64,000 nucleotides of DNA from Pedobacter psychrotolerans (GTDB lineage: Bacteria > Bacteroidota > Bacteroidia > Sphingobacteriales > Sphingobacteriaceae), in the NCBI RefSeq assembly GCF_004340665.1, contig NZ_SLWO01000005.1, forward strand, positions 248,001 through 312,000. The letters are read 5' to 3'. A program made the position numbers and the translations under genes. Within the stretch, counting starts at the first letter, position 1; every line of letters starts with the position of its first letter. The notes under the pieces are model-generated. The model ran no database searches. It was not told the origin of the DNA and was given only the letters and a program-made list of their open reading frames with translations. Shown in pieces: positions 9,321 through 19,945 of this stretch.

Positions 9321-10208
9321 TTAACTTTGGTTATTAACCAAACTTCTGGTGGCATCTGCTATCTTAACTTTATCTTTTCTGATAAAGTACCTGATGAGCA
9401 GAAATATGCCAATTCCTAATAAAATTAATGCCCAAATGTTAGCCAGACCAATAATAAGCTCTTTAAATATAGTCCATCCATTTATAATGCCCATCCATAA
9501 TCGGTTTCCAAAAGCAGGCTTGTAATCATAAATATCATCATTAGCCACTAGAATTGTTTTAATGGTATTATCCTGATAAAATTTGAGCGTAATGTTGCTA
9601 TACCTCACACGATTATCAATAGATAGATTTTGTACTTTCTTATCTACATAATCATCTTTAAGATTAAGGGAAGTTTCTACATTTGAGCTTTTCTTGCCTG
9701 CGATCTTATTCATCTGATTCACAGCTTCTACCCTATTGTTCGACTTCATTCTATTCCCCAAATAGATCAAGCTTTGGTCATCCAACTTTAAGGATTGGTT
9801 ATCAACAAATACAGCCATTTTCGCAACTGTATTGGTAAACTCATCTAATTTTTCAGATGGAACTTTTGCAACAAGATATCCTTCTGTGCGATATGAAGTA
9901 ATTTCTTTAAGGGAATCAACAGATTGTTTAATTTTTTGAGTTTCCTGAATAACGCTTTCGATTGAAAATTCAGCAACTGTGCCACCTTGTGCTTTAATGG
10001 TTTGACTTAGCTGCTCTTTTGTATTTTGAACGTTTTTTACGCGAAACCGCATATCTGCAGTTTTGATGATTTTAGGTTCGGTTAATGGAGCTGCTGTATC
10101 AGTTGCAATCATTAATTCTTTAGCTTCAGCACTTTCATTGTTTTTATTTGCGTTGTTGCAGCCGAAAATTGTTAAAATGATGGCTATAGCAATTATATTC
10201 CTTTTCAT
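9321..10208 (-). CDS. DUF4349 domain-containing lipoprotein
   Basis: A 295-residue predicted lipoprotein: the signal peptide ends TIFGC with the lipidated Cys at residue 17. The DUF4349 region follows, with KTADMRFRVKNVQNTKEQL, a coiled-coil-like central section (about 95-200), and a single C-terminal membrane helix (about 248-272) followed by a basic tail. DUF4349 proteins are envelope proteins of unknown role. It is flanked by gaps on both sides and looks monocistronic. Confidence 0.87.
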   Translation of the reverse strand: MKRNIIAIAIILTIFGCNNANKNNESAEAKELMIATDTAAPLTEPKIIKTADMRFRVKNVQNTKEQLSQTIKAQGGTVAEFSIESVIQETQKIKQSVDSLKEITSYRTEGYLVAKVPSEKLDEFTNTVAKMAVFVDNQSLKLDDQSLIYLGNRMKSNNRVEAVNQMNKIAGKKSSNVETSLNLKDDYVDKKVQNLSIDNRVRYSNITLKFYQDNTIKTILVANDDIYDYKPAFGNRLWMGIINGWTIFKELIIGLANIWALILLGIGIFLLIRYFIRKDKVKIADATRSLVNNQS

Positions 10209-10480
10209 GATTTTGTGGTTCTAATAAAATAATCATTTTAAATATTTGCTTCAAATGGCCATTTAAAGTTTCGACGTTTTTTGGTTAGTTTATCACATCG
10301 TATTTTCTCTTTATACAAAAAATAGATTAAGGTAACCCAACTCGTAAAAGCGTTTATTTCTTGATGATTTTTTTAAGAAAATTCCATAAACAGAATTAAT
10401 ACTTTGAGAAGTAGCGGAGGCAGCCATTGGAACTGAATTATATTTTAAAATAAATTTGAATTAAAAACCCACTTCAACAA

Positions 10481-10515
10481 AAAAGCCAATCACGTATTTA
10501 ACGTAATTGGCTTTT
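10481..10515. terminator. Bidirectional-looking terminator downstream of the small membrane protein gene
   Basis: Arms AAAAGCCAAT (10481-10490) and ATTGGCTTTT (10506-10515) with an inner ACGT/ACGT stem. A-runs and T-runs flank both sides. It lies just past the stop of the gene at 10536. The rest of 10209-10480, upstream of the DUF4349 gene, holds no gene or repeat that I recognise. Confidence 0.75.
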
Positions 10516-10535
10516 ATATTTGAAAAGAGAATATT

Positions 10536-10754
10536 TTATGCGTCTAATATTTTGAATACCCCTTTAATGGCAATAATTGCACCTATAAATAAGATAATCC
10601 ATGAAACCAAAGATAAAACCCAAGAGTCGAATGCGAAACGTAAGTAAGTACCTAATATGGCAACAAGTACACCAAAAATCATTAGTTTATAAATTCCCGG
10701 CTGATTTGCCGTTTTCATACTCTCTGTATTATGCTTTAATTCGTTGTTCTCCAT
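10536..10754 (-). CDS. Small two-helix membrane protein
   Basis: A 72-residue protein with a short polar N-terminus (about 22 residues) and two hydrophobic helices: YKLMIFGVLVAILGTYLRF at about 22-40 and a second at about 46-66 ending in GVFKIL. I do not recognise a named family beyond small Bacteroidota membrane proteins. It is supported as real by a perfect -7 box 22 nt upstream and a strong terminator after the stop, making a self-contained unit. Confidence 0.72.
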   Translation of the reverse strand: MENNELKHNTESMKTANQPGIYKLMIFGVLVAILGTYLRFAFDSWVLSLVSWIILFIGAIIAIKGVFKILDA

Positions 10755-10776
10755 AATGTTTATTTCTATGATGCAG

Positions 10777-10784
10777 CAAAAGTA
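10777..10784 (-). promoter_or_regulatory. -7 promoter element for the small membrane protein
   Basis: Reads TACTTTTG on the minus strand, a perfect TAnnTTTG, 22 nt from the ATG at 10754. Confidence 0.5.
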
Positions 10785-10812
10785 ATATATATTGACGAAT
10801 AAATTATAAAGT

Positions 10813-11577
10813 TTAGTAACTTTTTAATCGTTCTAAACGTTGTTTTGCTTTATCCTGATCATTTGGTTTTTCTCCCTGATATAGTGGCTTTTCCCAATCG
10901 CCATACATCGGATTAGGCAATACAATGTATTTAACTCCAAATAAGGTTTGATTCGTGTTAACCTGCTCAATTGTATTTTTATTTTCCCGATAAAAAATAT
11001 TACTGAAATCACTCAGATTATCACCACATAACATTAAGATATTATGGGTATCAGCAATTTTTTGCCGCCGAGTTTCTTTATCTGATGTTCCTTTTGAAAC
11101 CATTAAATGAACATCATCAGCATAAGGAAAACCAAATGCCTGAAGGTTTTTTAATGTAGCAGCATAATCCTTTTCATTCCGGTTACTAACATAAAAAGTT
11201 TCGATATTTTTTAATGCGGCAAATTTTAAGAAAGCCAATGCACCTGGAACAGTATCGGCACGAGCCAAGCTTGTCCATTCGGTCCAATCTTTTGCATCAT
11301 AACTCAGGCCTTTTTTAATTTCATGACCTTGAAAAGCAGAATTATCTAAAACCGTTTCATCAATATCAACAATAATACAGTTTGGCTTTTTACTGGTATC
11401 AGCCCATAAAGCTTCTTTTAATGATAAGCGGGCGAAGTTATAGGCTTGAAAGCATAAAGCCCTGTATTCACCTGATGTTTGTTGCCAAAGTACCGCATTA
11501 GTATAATCCCTGGCAGGGTTTTGGGCATTTGCTAAAAAAGGAATTAATGCGAGTAATGTGAATATGTATTTTTTCAT
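10813..11577 (-). CDS. 5'-nucleotidase, lipoprotein e(P4)-type HAD phosphatase
   Basis: A secreted HAD-superfamily acid phosphatase of 254 residues. A signal peptide (MKKYIFTLLALIPFLANAQ) is followed by the class B/C acid phosphatase core: IVDIDETVLDNSAF near residues 68-81 carries the nucleophile and acid Asp, FYVSNRNEKD near 120 is motif II, and LMLCGDNLSDFS near 185 is motif IV. Family members dephosphorylate nucleotides such as NMN or AMP in the periplasm. The signal peptide lacks a lipobox Cys, so despite the family name this copy is probably soluble periplasmic. Promoter TACCTTTG lies 16 nt upstream. Confidence 0.92.
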   Translation of the reverse strand: MKKYIFTLLALIPFLANAQNPARDYTNAVLWQQTSGEYRALCFQAYNFARLSLKEALWADTSKKPNCIIVDIDETVLDNSAFQGHEIKKGLSYDAKDWTEWTSLARADTVPGALAFLKFAALKNIETFYVSNRNEKDYAATLKNLQAFGFPYADDVHLMVSKGTSDKETRRQKIADTHNILMLCGDNLSDFSNIFYRENKNTIEQVNTNQTLFGVKYIVLPNPMYGDWEKPLYQGEKPNDQDKAKQRLERLKSY

Positions 11578-11593
11578 TTCTTCAATTGAATAA

Positions 11594-11601
11594 CAAAGGT
11601 A
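11594..11601 (-). promoter_or_regulatory. -7 promoter element for the acid phosphatase
   Basis: Minus-strand TACCTTTG, a perfect TAnnTTTG, 16 nt from the ATG at 11577. Confidence 0.5.
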
Positions 11602-11761
11602 TTACTCCTTTTTAAGCATAGTGAATTTATTCTGATTTAAATCAATTCGTTATCAACCCTTTACATTTAAGACACAAATTATTTACATCAATAACCAAGC
11701 TTTTGATTTTTTAGCAAGGAGGTTTTACTATTTTTAAACACACACAAATAAAACTATTGAT

Positions 11762-12499
11762 ATGAAAATTAAGAATTTTCTAGGGCTTGCTATGGCATTA
11801 ATGTGCCTTTCTGCCTGTAAGAAAGAAAACCCCGTAAAAGAGCCAATTGAACCTCCAACCGTTCAGAAACCTGACCCTTTAGAATTGTTGAAAGATTCAG
11901 TATCGTACATCATTGATGGGAATCAAATGATACAAATGGAAAATATAACCAGAGGATTAATTAACGCAGAGCCAAATAAAAAATTAGATTCTTTAGTTAA
12001 GCAAAAAGAATACACATCAGGAGACAGAGATTCTGTTATGTTTGGAAGATTTTTTAAATTTTCAGATCAGAATAGAAGTGGGATCACGATATCTTTCTTA
12101 AAAAAATACAATAAGAATCAAGCCCAGCCAGCCAATAATTTAACTTCTTTGTTTATGCCTGTAAATAAACTTGAATTATTTACCGTAGGCGAACGTAAAT
12201 TTGCATTGGATTTTCAAAGAAACAATTCACAAAATGGAATCGTTTTAGAATTACAGGGAGATAATTATGGATTCCAAACAAATGGATATCCAAGTTTAGT
12301 TTACCATGCCCTTTTAAAACCAGAATTACAAAGTCAATCTAAGTTTGAGATAACCAATTTGCAAAAGCTAAAATCGGGCAAATATATCCTTGAAGCAAAA
12401 TTTAACGCATCAGTATATTGGGGAGACGGTACTCACCTAAAAAAAATCGAGAGCGGTTATATTAGGATAAAGGTTAATCCAGAAAGCATTTATTTTTAA
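11762..12499 (+). CDS. Hypothetical lipoprotein
   Basis: A 245-residue predicted lipoprotein with signal peptide and lipobox CLSAC (Cys19), then the charged start KKEN and a Pro-rich linker. I recognise no domain in the rest; it is polar, beta-rich looking, and ends in an IRIKVNPES strand. The same CKKEN sequence follows the lipid Cys of the nuclease at 27867, so both may share an export or sorting signal. Monocistronic, with a terminator just past the stop. Function unknown. Confidence 0.75.
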   Translation: MKIKNFLGLAMALMCLSACKKENPVKEPIEPPTVQKPDPLELLKDSVSYIIDGNQMIQMENITRGLINAEPNKKLDSLVKQKEYTSGDRDSVMFGRFFKFSDQNRSGITISFLKKYNKNQAQPANNLTSLFMPVNKLELFTVGERKFALDFQRNNSQNGIVLELQGDNYGFQTNGYPSLVYHALLKPELQSQSKFEITNLQKLKSGKYILEAKFNASVYWGDGTHLKKIESGYIRIKVNPESIYF

Positions 12500-12507
12500 T
12501 TAATAAG

Positions 12508-12531
12508 GCCCGTTTCAACATTGAAATGGGC
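12508..12531. terminator. Terminator between convergent lipoprotein and DUF4143 genes
   Basis: Stem GCCCGTTTCA / TGAAATGGGC with a 4-nt loop, located 8 nt past the lipoprotein stop and just beyond the stop of the convergent ATPase gene. Confidence 0.65.
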
Positions 12532-12552
12532 TATATTATTATGTTGAGTAAT

Positions 12553-13680
12553 CTAATTATTCAAAAAACCTCCTCTATCTGCTTTAGACAAGATCAATGC
12601 TTCCGCTTCTGGATAAGCCTGAGTAAATGTAGTTGGTATTTTATTTTTACTTCTCTCGTTCCATTTAAATTCTACAGCCAAAAGTTTATTAGCGCTTTTT
12701 TCAATGTAATCTATTTCTTGCTGTTGCGTCGTACGCCAAAAAAAGCAATCAGCCTCCATTTGATTTTGGTGTAAAAATTTCATGCGTTCTGCAATCATAT
12801 AATTTTCAAATAAGGCGCCAACGTCGTTTCTATTGGTTAGTGGATTAAAATTTCTAGTAATGGCGTTTACGATACCGGTATCATAGAAATAAATTTTCTT
12901 ATTTTTTTTAATCTCATTACGCACGTTTCCTGAAAAAGCAGGCAAGGTAAAAACTACAAAAGATTTTTCGAGCAGACTAATATATTTATCGACTGTTTTC
13001 TGATCGGCTTTAACCAATTGGGCCAATTCAGAAAAATTAACCTCACTTCCTATTTGCAAAGCCAAAGCCTTCACAATCTTCTCAAAAAGCAAAGGCTTTT
13101 TCACCTCTTCTAGCGCAAATAAATCTTTATACAAATAACTATCTGCCAATAATTTTAAATGTTCTTCAGCATTTTGAGGATCGTTAATTACTTCAGGATA
13201 AGCTCCATAAATTAAACGCTGTTCTATTGATCGCTCTTCTGTAATGAAATCTGTAGCATTTACCAATTCTGCATAGGAAAAAGGCAACAGCATCATTTCA
13301 TATTTACGCCCGGTTAAAGGTTCGTTAATTTTACCTGATAGCTCAAAGGCTGAAGAACCAGTAGCAATTACCTGAACACTTTTAAAACGATCTACTATGA
13401 TCTTTATCAGCAACCCGACATCGTTTATGCGCTGAGCTTCATCTAAAAATAGCACCTCATAATCTCCAAGCATTTGTGCAATCTGACTTGCATTGGGCTT
13501 AGCTAATGTTTCTCTAACATCTGCATCATCACCATTTAGGTATAGTGTTTTTTTATTTACCCTTGCTAATAACTGTTCTACAAAAGTGGTTTTTCCAGTT
13601 TGCCGTGGCCCAAAAACGATAAAGGCTTTGCCTTTAAAAAGCCTTGCGATGGCATAATCTAGTTGTTTCCTTGTAATCAT
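12553..13680 (-). CDS. AAA family ATPase with DUF4143 domain
   Basis: A 375-residue ATPase of the AAA_14/DUF4143 class. The Walker A motif is GPRQTGKTT at residues 24-32, Walker B is VLFLDEAQ around 75-82, and the sensor segment is VIATGSSAFEL. The C-terminal half is the DUF4143 region, with a winged-helix-like portion (FSELAQLVKADQKTVDKYISLLEKS) and a restriction-endonuclease-like end: IDYIEKSANKLLAVEFKWNER, where D, E and K could form a nuclease-type site. Its cellular role is not established. Its promoter is overlain by three palindromes spaced 32 bp apart, suggesting tight repression, possibly by itself. It ends convergently with the lipoprotein gene. Confidence 0.9.
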   Translation of the reverse strand: MITRKQLDYAIARLFKGKAFIVFGPRQTGKTTFVEQLLARVNKKTLYLNGDDADVRETLAKPNASQIAQMLGDYEVLFLDEAQRINDVGLLIKIIVDRFKSVQVIATGSSAFELSGKINEPLTGRKYEMMLLPFSYAELVNATDFITEERSIEQRLIYGAYPEVINDPQNAEEHLKLLADSYLYKDLFALEEVKKPLLFEKIVKALALQIGSEVNFSELAQLVKADQKTVDKYISLLEKSFVVFTLPAFSGNVRNEIKKNKKIYFYDTGIVNAITRNFNPLTNRNDVGALFENYMIAERMKFLHQNQMEADCFFWRTTQQQEIDYIEKSANKLLAVEFKWNERSKNKIPTTFTQAYPEAEALILSKADRGGFLNN

Positions 13681-13697
13681 AATTGATAGGTATCATA

Positions 13698-13705
13698 CAA
13701 ATGTA
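13698..13705 (-). promoter_or_regulatory. -7 promoter element for the DUF4143 ATPase
   Basis: Minus-strand TACATTTG, a perfect TAnnTTTG, 17 nt from the ATG at 13680. The palindromic array starts immediately upstream. Confidence 0.55.
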
Positions 13706-13792
13706 TAATAATTTTGGATTACGATCCATAAAAAACATAATAATTTTGGATTACAATCCATAAAAAACATAATAATTTTGGATTTTAAAATC
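13704..13792. promoter_or_regulatory. Three 32-bp iterated palindromes (candidate operator)
   Basis: Unit boundaries are 13704, 13736 and 13768, a 32-bp period. Units 1 and 2 each hold TGGATTAC(G/A)ATCCA (13715-13728 and 13747-13760), near-perfect inverted repeats of TGGAT/ATCCA. Unit 3 is diverged and instead holds the perfect palindrome GATTTTAAAATC (13781-13792). A 32-bp spacing is about three helical turns, so all three sites face the same side. The array covers the expected -33 region of the ATPase promoter. Confidence 0.65.
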
Positions 13793-13801
13793 ATTACTCA
13801 C

Positions 13802-13830
13802 AAAAAAACCCACTTCAATTAAGAAATGGG
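13802..13830 (-). terminator. Terminator of the ATP synthase operon
   Basis: On the minus strand CCCATTTC pairs with GAAGTGGG (one G-U pair, which becomes an A-C mismatch on the plus strand), then comes a run of seven T. It lies 50 nt past the atpG stop. Confidence 0.75.
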
Positions 13831-13879
13831 CCTTATATTATTTGACTGAAGATTAAAGACTTTCGACTCTAGACTACAC

Positions 13880-14767
13880 TTATCCGTTCAATGCAGCTGC
13901 ACCACTTACAATCTCAGTTAACTCAGTAGTAATAGCCGCCTGACGGGCCTGGTTATATGAAAGTTTCAAGGCTTTCAATAATTCACCTGCATTCTCTGTT
14001 GCTTTATCCATTGAAGTCATACGTGCGCCATGCTCAGATGCATGAGAATCCAATACTGCTTTGTACAATTGTATTTTAATTGACTTAGGAATCAATTGCT
14101 CAACAATCTCTTCTTGTGAAGGCTCAAGAATATAATCTACATTAGAGGCTTTTGTAGGCTCTTTAGCTGGTTCATCAGCTTTCGGTAAAGGAAGTAACTG
14201 CTCTGTTGTAATAAATTGCACTGCTGCGTTTCTAAAACGATTATAAACCACTTCTACTTTATCAAAGTCACCTTTGATAAAACCAGCCATGATGAGATCA
14301 GTAATTTTGGTAACATTTTCGAATGTTAAAGCCGCATATACCTCATTATTATTTCCAATAACATTGTATTTACGTTTCTCATAAAAATCCTGAGTTTTCT
14401 TACCAATAGAAATAATACTTACATTACCGTTTTTCAACTGCTCACTGTATTTTTCAGCAATTAAATTATTGGCAGCTTTAATCACGTTCATGTTAAATGC
14501 ACCAGCTAAACCACGGTTTGATGATACAGTTACAATTAAAACCTTATTGGGCTCACGCTCCTGAATAAAAGGTGATGAAGATCCTTCTAAACTTGCAGAA
14601 AGATTTTCTAAAATTTCTTTCAGTTTAGTTGCATAAGGACGTAAAGCGATAATTGCATTAGTAGCACGTTTCAACTTCGCAGCCGAAACCATTTTCATAG
14701 CCTTCGTAATCTGCTGTGTTGATTGTACCGATGCAATTCGGTTTCTTACTTCTTTTAAATTAGCCAT
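13880..14767 (-). CDS. atpG: F1Fo ATP synthase subunit gamma
   Basis: Gamma is the central rotor shaft of F1. The N-terminus MANLKEVRNRIASVQSTQQITKAMKMVSAAK is the conserved long helix, and the C-terminal helix is recognisable as ARMTSMDKATENAGELLKALKLSYNQARQAAITTELTEIVSGAAAL. Length (295) is normal. It is the last gene of the operon and is followed by a terminator; beta and epsilon genes do not follow, as in many Bacteroidota where atpD-atpC lie elsewhere. A word dyad separates it from atpA. Confidence 0.98.
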   Translation of the reverse strand: MANLKEVRNRIASVQSTQQITKAMKMVSAAKLKRATNAIIALRPYATKLKEILENLSASLEGSSSPFIQEREPNKVLIVTVSSNRGLAGAFNMNVIKAANNLIAEKYSEQLKNGNVSIISIGKKTQDFYEKRKYNVIGNNNEVYAALTFENVTKITDLIMAGFIKGDFDKVEVVYNRFRNAAVQFITTEQLLPLPKADEPAKEPTKASNVDYILEPSQEEIVEQLIPKSIKIQLYKAVLDSHASEHGARMTSMDKATENAGELLKALKLSYNQARQAAITTELTEIVSGAAALNG

Positions 14768-14853
14768 TTTTTAAGTATCGAGTATTAAGTATCAAGTATC
14801 AAGATTGAATTTGTTTAGCAGTCTTGATACCTGATACTCGCTACTTGTATCTA
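14768..14853. repeat. word dyad between atpA and atpG
   Basis: The left half iterates AGTATCA/AGTATTA words (TTAAGTATCGAGTATTAAG and following). The right half carries the inverse (CTTGATACCTGATACTCG). It occupies the whole 87-nt gap between two genes of one operon. Confidence 0.75.
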
Positions 14854-14854
14854 A

Positions 14855-16429
14855 TTAGTATTTACTTGAAATCTCTTTTGCTACTGTATCTAAAACGCCA
14901 GTGATGTTATCATCAAATTTACCAGCTTTTAAGGCCGCTAAAATATCTGCATGACGCATTTCAAGTTGAGTTAAGAATTCAGTTTCAAATTCTTTAACCT
15001 TGTTAACTGGTACGTTACGCATTAAGTTTTTAGTACCTGCATAAACAATTGCAACTTGTTTTTCTACACTGAATGGAGAAAATTGCGCTTGCTTTAACAT
15101 TTCAACGTTACGTGCACCTTTATCTAAAACTGATTTCGTTGCAGCATCTAAGTCTGAACCAAATTTAGAGAAAGCCTCTAATTCGCGGTATTGAGCCTGA
15201 TCTAACTTTAAAGTACCTGCTACTTTTTTCATCGATTTAATTTGAGCATTACCTCCTACACGTGATACCGAAATACCTACGTTAATTGCAGGACGAATAC
15301 CAGCGTTAAACAAGTTCGACTCTAAGAAAATCTGACCATCAGTAATTGAAATTACGTTGGTTGGGATATATGCTGAAACATCACCTGCCTGAGTTTCGAT
15401 AATTGGTAAAGCTGTTAATGAACCGCCACCTTTAACAATATGCTTAATTGATTCTGGTAAATCATTCATCGCTTTAGCAATATCATCATTCGCGTTGATT
15501 TTCGCAGCTCTTTCTAACAAACGACTGTGTAAGTAGAAAACATCACCTGGATATGCTTCACGGCCTGGTGGACGACGAAGTAATAAAGATACTTCACGAT
15601 AAGCTACCGCTTGTTTAGATAAATCATCATAAACAATTAAAGCTGGTCTACCTGTATCACGGAAAAACTCACCAATTGCTGCACCTGCAAAAGGAGCGTA
15701 GAATTGCATTGGAGCAGGATCTGCAGCCGAAGCAGCAACAACAACAGTATATGGTAAAGCACCGTTTTCGTCTAGTGTACGAACAATGTTAGCAACGGTA
15801 GAGTTTTTCTGACCAATAGCTACATAAATACAAAACACAGGCTGGCCTGCTTCATAAAATTCTTTCTGGTTAATGATGGTATCAATACAAACAGCAGTTT
15901 TACCAATCTGACGATCGCCAATAACCAACTCACGCTGACCGCGACCGATTGGAATCATTGCATCAATAGCTTTGATACCAGTTTGTAAAGGCTCATTTAC
16001 CGGCTGACGATAAATTACACCAGGTGCTTTACGCTCTAAAGGCATTTCGTAAGTTTCACCTAAGATTGGACCTTTACCATCTAAAGGCTCTCCTAATGTG
16101 TTAACTACGCGGCCGAGCATACCTTCACCCACTTTAATAGAGGCAATCTTTTTGGTACGTTTAATGGTATCACCTTCTTTGATTTCGTCTGATGCACCTA
16201 AAAGTACCACACCTACGTTATCTTCTTCAAGGTTTAATACAATGCCTTGGAGGCCGTTTGCAAATTCAACCAACTCTCCCGATTGAACTTTAGTTAAACC
16301 GTAAACACGGGCAATACCGTCGCCCACTTGCAAAACGGTACCAACTTCTTCCAGTTCGGTTTCTGATTTGAAGCCCGCCAATTGCTGTCTGATAATTGCC
16401 GATACTTCGTCTGGTCTTACCTCTACCAT
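14855..16429 (-). CDS. atpA: F1Fo ATP synthase subunit alpha
   Basis: Alpha is the non-catalytic nucleotide-binding subunit of the F1 hexamer. The Walker A loop [10 protein letters not shown] is at about residues 170-179, preceded by the subunit's beta-barrel domain ([11 protein letters not shown]). The segment SISRVGG-like ([26 protein letters not shown]) near 390 and the [42 protein letters not shown] block near 275-315 are diagnostic. Length 524 is slightly longer than E. coli (513). Operon member between atpH and atpG. Confidence 0.99.
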   Translation of the reverse strand: MVEVRPDEVSAIIRQQLAGFKSETELEEVGTVLQVGDGIARVYGLTKVQSGELVEFANGLQGIVLNLEEDNVGVVLLGASDEIKEGDTIKRTKKIASIKVGEGMLGRVVNTLGEPLDGKGPILGETYEMPLERKAPGVIYRQPVNEPLQTGIKAIDAMIPIGRGQRELVIGDRQIGKTAVCIDTIINQKEFYEAGQPVFCIYVAIGQKNSTVANIVRTLDENGALPYTVVVAASAADPAPMQFYAPFAGAAIGEFFRDTGRPALIVYDDLSKQAVAYREVSLLLRRPPGREAYPGDVFYLHSRLLERAAKINANDDIAKAMNDLPESIKHIVKGGGSLTALPIIETQAGDVSAYIPTNVISITDGQIFLESNLFNAGIRPAINVGISVSRVGGNAQIKSMKKVAGTLKLDQAQYRELEAFSKFGSDLDAATKSVLDKGARNVEMLKQAQFSPFSVEKQVAIVYAGTKNLMRNVPVNKVKEFETEFLTQLEMRHADILAALKAGKFDDNITGVLDTVAKEISSKY

Positions 16430-16439
16430 AATTTTACTT

Positions 16440-16510
16440 TATCTCTTTTTGTAAATGTTTAGTGCTTGGCGCATGGCGGTTGGCGTTCAATGCCACACGC
16501 TCAGCGCATC
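16440..16510. repeat. word dyad in the atpH-atpA gap
   Basis: The left half iterates GGCG words (TTGGCGCATGGCGGTTGGCG); the right half has the inverse (ATGCCACACGCTCAGCGCAT). It is a GC-richer version of the dyads seen at other operon junctions. The rest of the 179-nt gap shows nothing recognisable. Confidence 0.6.
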
Positions 16511-16608
16511 CTTATTTATTATAGCCTTTAATAATTAGTAATAAATACTTTTTACCTGGCAAATTATGTTCTTTTTTCGGTTTGGCTTTGCTATTAGTGC
16601 TTAATGCA

Positions 16609-17148
16609 TTAATTCGCCAATTCTTTTTTAAGCTTATTTAAGCTACTGGCAATACTGGCATCAAATTGCTTATCACCAACTTTTAAAATAAAACCACCAA
16701 TTAATTTATCATTAACTTTTTCGTTAAAGATAACTTCTTTAGCGCCAAGTTCTCTTTTTACTGTAGCTACAATTTCATCCTTTGCTTCATTACTTAATGC
16801 TGTAGCGCTAATTACATCAGCAGTAACGATTCCCTTAATTAGGTTATATTGTTGAACAAATTGCTTGGCTGTAGCAAATAGTATGGATGAACGACCTTTG
16901 CTTACTACAATTTTGAAAAAGCTAAGCGTTAACTTGCTTACCTTATTTGTAAAGATACCGTTCAGAATACCTATTTTTTTATCAAGAGGTACAATTGGGT
17001 TTTTAAGTATTGCTTCCAGTTCAGGGGTTTCATCAACCACTTTTTCAAACAAAACCATATCATTATAAGATTCGGCTAAAACGTTGTTTTCAACGGATAG
17101 ATCGATTAATGATTTAGCATACCTGCCTGCAACTTTAATTTCTGACAT
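16609..17148 (-). CDS. atpH: F1Fo ATP synthase subunit delta (OSCP)
   Basis: Delta joins the peripheral stalk to the top of F1. I start at the ATG at 17148 (MSEIKVAGRYAKSLIDLS), which matches the family N-terminus and gives 179 residues. The frame stays open 22 codons upstream, but only through the word-dyad repeat. The C-terminal region KVNDKLIGGFILKVGDKQFDASIASSLNKLKKEL is the conserved delta signature. Confidence 0.97.
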   Translation of the reverse strand: MSEIKVAGRYAKSLIDLSVENNVLAESYNDMVLFEKVVDETPELEAILKNPIVPLDKKIGILNGIFTNKVSKLTLSFFKIVVSKGRSSILFATAKQFVQQYNLIKGIVTADVISATALSNEAKDEIVATVKRELGAKEVIFNEKVNDKLIGGFILKVGDKQFDASIASSLNKLKKELAN

Positions 17149-17149
17149 A

Positions 17150-17268
17150 TTTTTAGGTGTGAGACGTGAAATGTGAGACGTGAGACGTGAGATGTGAGCG
17201 TTTAGAGTTACCACTCTATCTCATATCTAATATCTCCAATCTAGTATCTCCAATCTATTTTCTCAAAA
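17150..17268. repeat. word dyad between atpF and atpH
   Basis: The left half iterates GTGAGACGTGA / GTGAGATGTGAG. The right half iterates ATCTCCAATCTAGTATCTCC-type words, the opposite orientation. It occupies the entire 120-nt gap and stays open as a spurious N-terminal extension of atpH. Confidence 0.75.
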
Positions 17269-17763
17269 CTAGTTTAATTCAACGTCCTTTAACAAATTAG
17301 CTACTAAAGCTTCTTGTTTCGCTTTATCATCCAATTGATTACGCAGTATACGTTCGGCAATTTCCAATGATAATGTAGAAACCTGACCTTTAACCTCTGC
17401 TAAAGCAACTTTCTTTTGGTTTTCTATTTCGATTTTGGCTTTTTCAATCAACTTAGCACCTTCAACCTGAGCCTGTTTTTTAGCTTCGTTTAAAATACCG
17501 TCTTTAAGCGTTTTAGCTTCCTTCAAAATCTCGTCACGTTCTGCACGTGCCTGTTGCATTAAATCCTGGTTTTGAGCGGTTAAACGTGTCATTTCCTGTT
17601 TAGCCAATTCAGCTTTATTTAACGCTTCATCAATACTCTGCTCACGATCGTGGATAGCACCTAAAATAGGTTTCCATGCCAGCTTTCTAAGTAATATTAA
17701 TAAGCAGATGAATGCAAGTGCCGTCCAGAAAACTAATCCAATGCTTGGGGTTACTAATTCCAT
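17269..17763 (-). CDS. atpF: F1Fo ATP synthase subunit b
   Basis: Subunit b is the membrane-anchored peripheral stalk. The ATG at 17763 (MELVTPSIGLVFWTALAFICLLILLRK) gives 164 residues with one N-terminal helix (about 8-28). A long charged coiled-coil helix follows with the AWKPILGAIHDREQSIDEALNKAE segment. The longer frame adds 17 residues with no support. Located between atpE and atpH as expected. Confidence 0.97.
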   Translation of the reverse strand: MELVTPSIGLVFWTALAFICLLILLRKLAWKPILGAIHDREQSIDEALNKAELAKQEMTRLTAQNQDLMQQARAERDEILKEAKTLKDGILNEAKKQAQVEGAKLIEKAKIEIENQKKVALAEVKGQVSTLSLEIAERILRNQLDDKAKQEALVANLLKDVELN

Positions 17764-17849
17764 TTTATATATTTTTTTACTTAATTTTTTTGTTAAAACC
17801 GGAAAAATAACCAATCGTTAAATTTCCGGTTTATAATTCTGAATTGCTA

Positions 17850-19266
<1,417 letters not shown>

Positions 19267-19280
19267 TTATTGGCAGTTTT

Positions 19281-19709
19281 TTACTTTAAATTTTGGTGGC
19301 GCAAGTTACGTAACAAACAGTATATTTCAAAGGCAGTAAACAATAAATACACAGAAAAAAAATTAAGTGCAAAAAGCAGCCCTTGTCCCTTTGCTTTTAT
19401 ACTGTAAACCAGCACAAAAGCCATACAAAAAATCATCTTTACAGCAATCGATCCCATTATCGCCATTACTCCAACCTCTGGATCTCTTTTTATTCCAATA
19501 TCCACCAACATATACGCGATGTAGGTAATCCCAGCCATGAAACCGAATAACACCCAAAAATTCTTTACAAATAGTTGTTCTGTCGGAAACATGAATGGTA
19601 AAACTGCTACAATAGCGATTAAAATACCAACAAAAATGAAATAGATGCTTGTAAATTTGGCTAGCGTCAATGGAACAATTTCTTTACGAATAAAAACTTT
19701 TGCAAACAT
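19281..19709 (-). CDS. Four-helix membrane protein in AtpI position
   Basis: A 142-residue protein with four hydrophobic segments (about 17-40, 49-70, 81-105, 112-132) and short loops. Its size, topology and place between atpZ and atpB (14 nt from atpB) match the ATP synthase subunit I role, an assembly factor for the c ring. I see no sequence motif strong enough to name it atpI on its own. It is transcribed with the operon. Confidence 0.65.
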   Translation of the reverse strand: MFAKVFIRKEIVPLTLAKFTSIYFIFVGILIAIVAVLPFMFPTEQLFVKNFWVLFGFMAGITYIAYMLVDIGIKRDPEVGVMAIMGSIAVKMIFCMAFVLVYSIKAKGQGLLFALNFFSVYLLFTAFEIYCLLRNLRHQNLK

Positions 19710-19945
19710 AAGGTTTTTAGCAGCAAGTATCTAGTCTGCAGGAGAATTATTCTTGGGTTGTTTTGTGATTAACCCACACAAATTGTTCGATGGTTGAATA
19801 ATTAGATGTTATCAACCTGCGAAATCCTTAACCGAAATAGATTGTTTAATTGCCAGTTTTCGAATCAGAAATTGAAAATTATAAAATGATAACCATATCA
19901 TTATCAAATTATTACTAAATAATAGTAATTATTAATTTTTTCTAT

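Noticed and set aside
12526..12774. 82-codon ORF on the plus strand
   Set aside because: It is antisense to the end of the DUF4143 ATPase gene and has no independent support.
17149..17214. 22-codon N-terminal extension of atpH
   Set aside because: It is translation of the word-dyad repeat (repeated His-Ile-Ser-Arg-Leu-Thr); the family start is MSEIKVAGRYAKSL.
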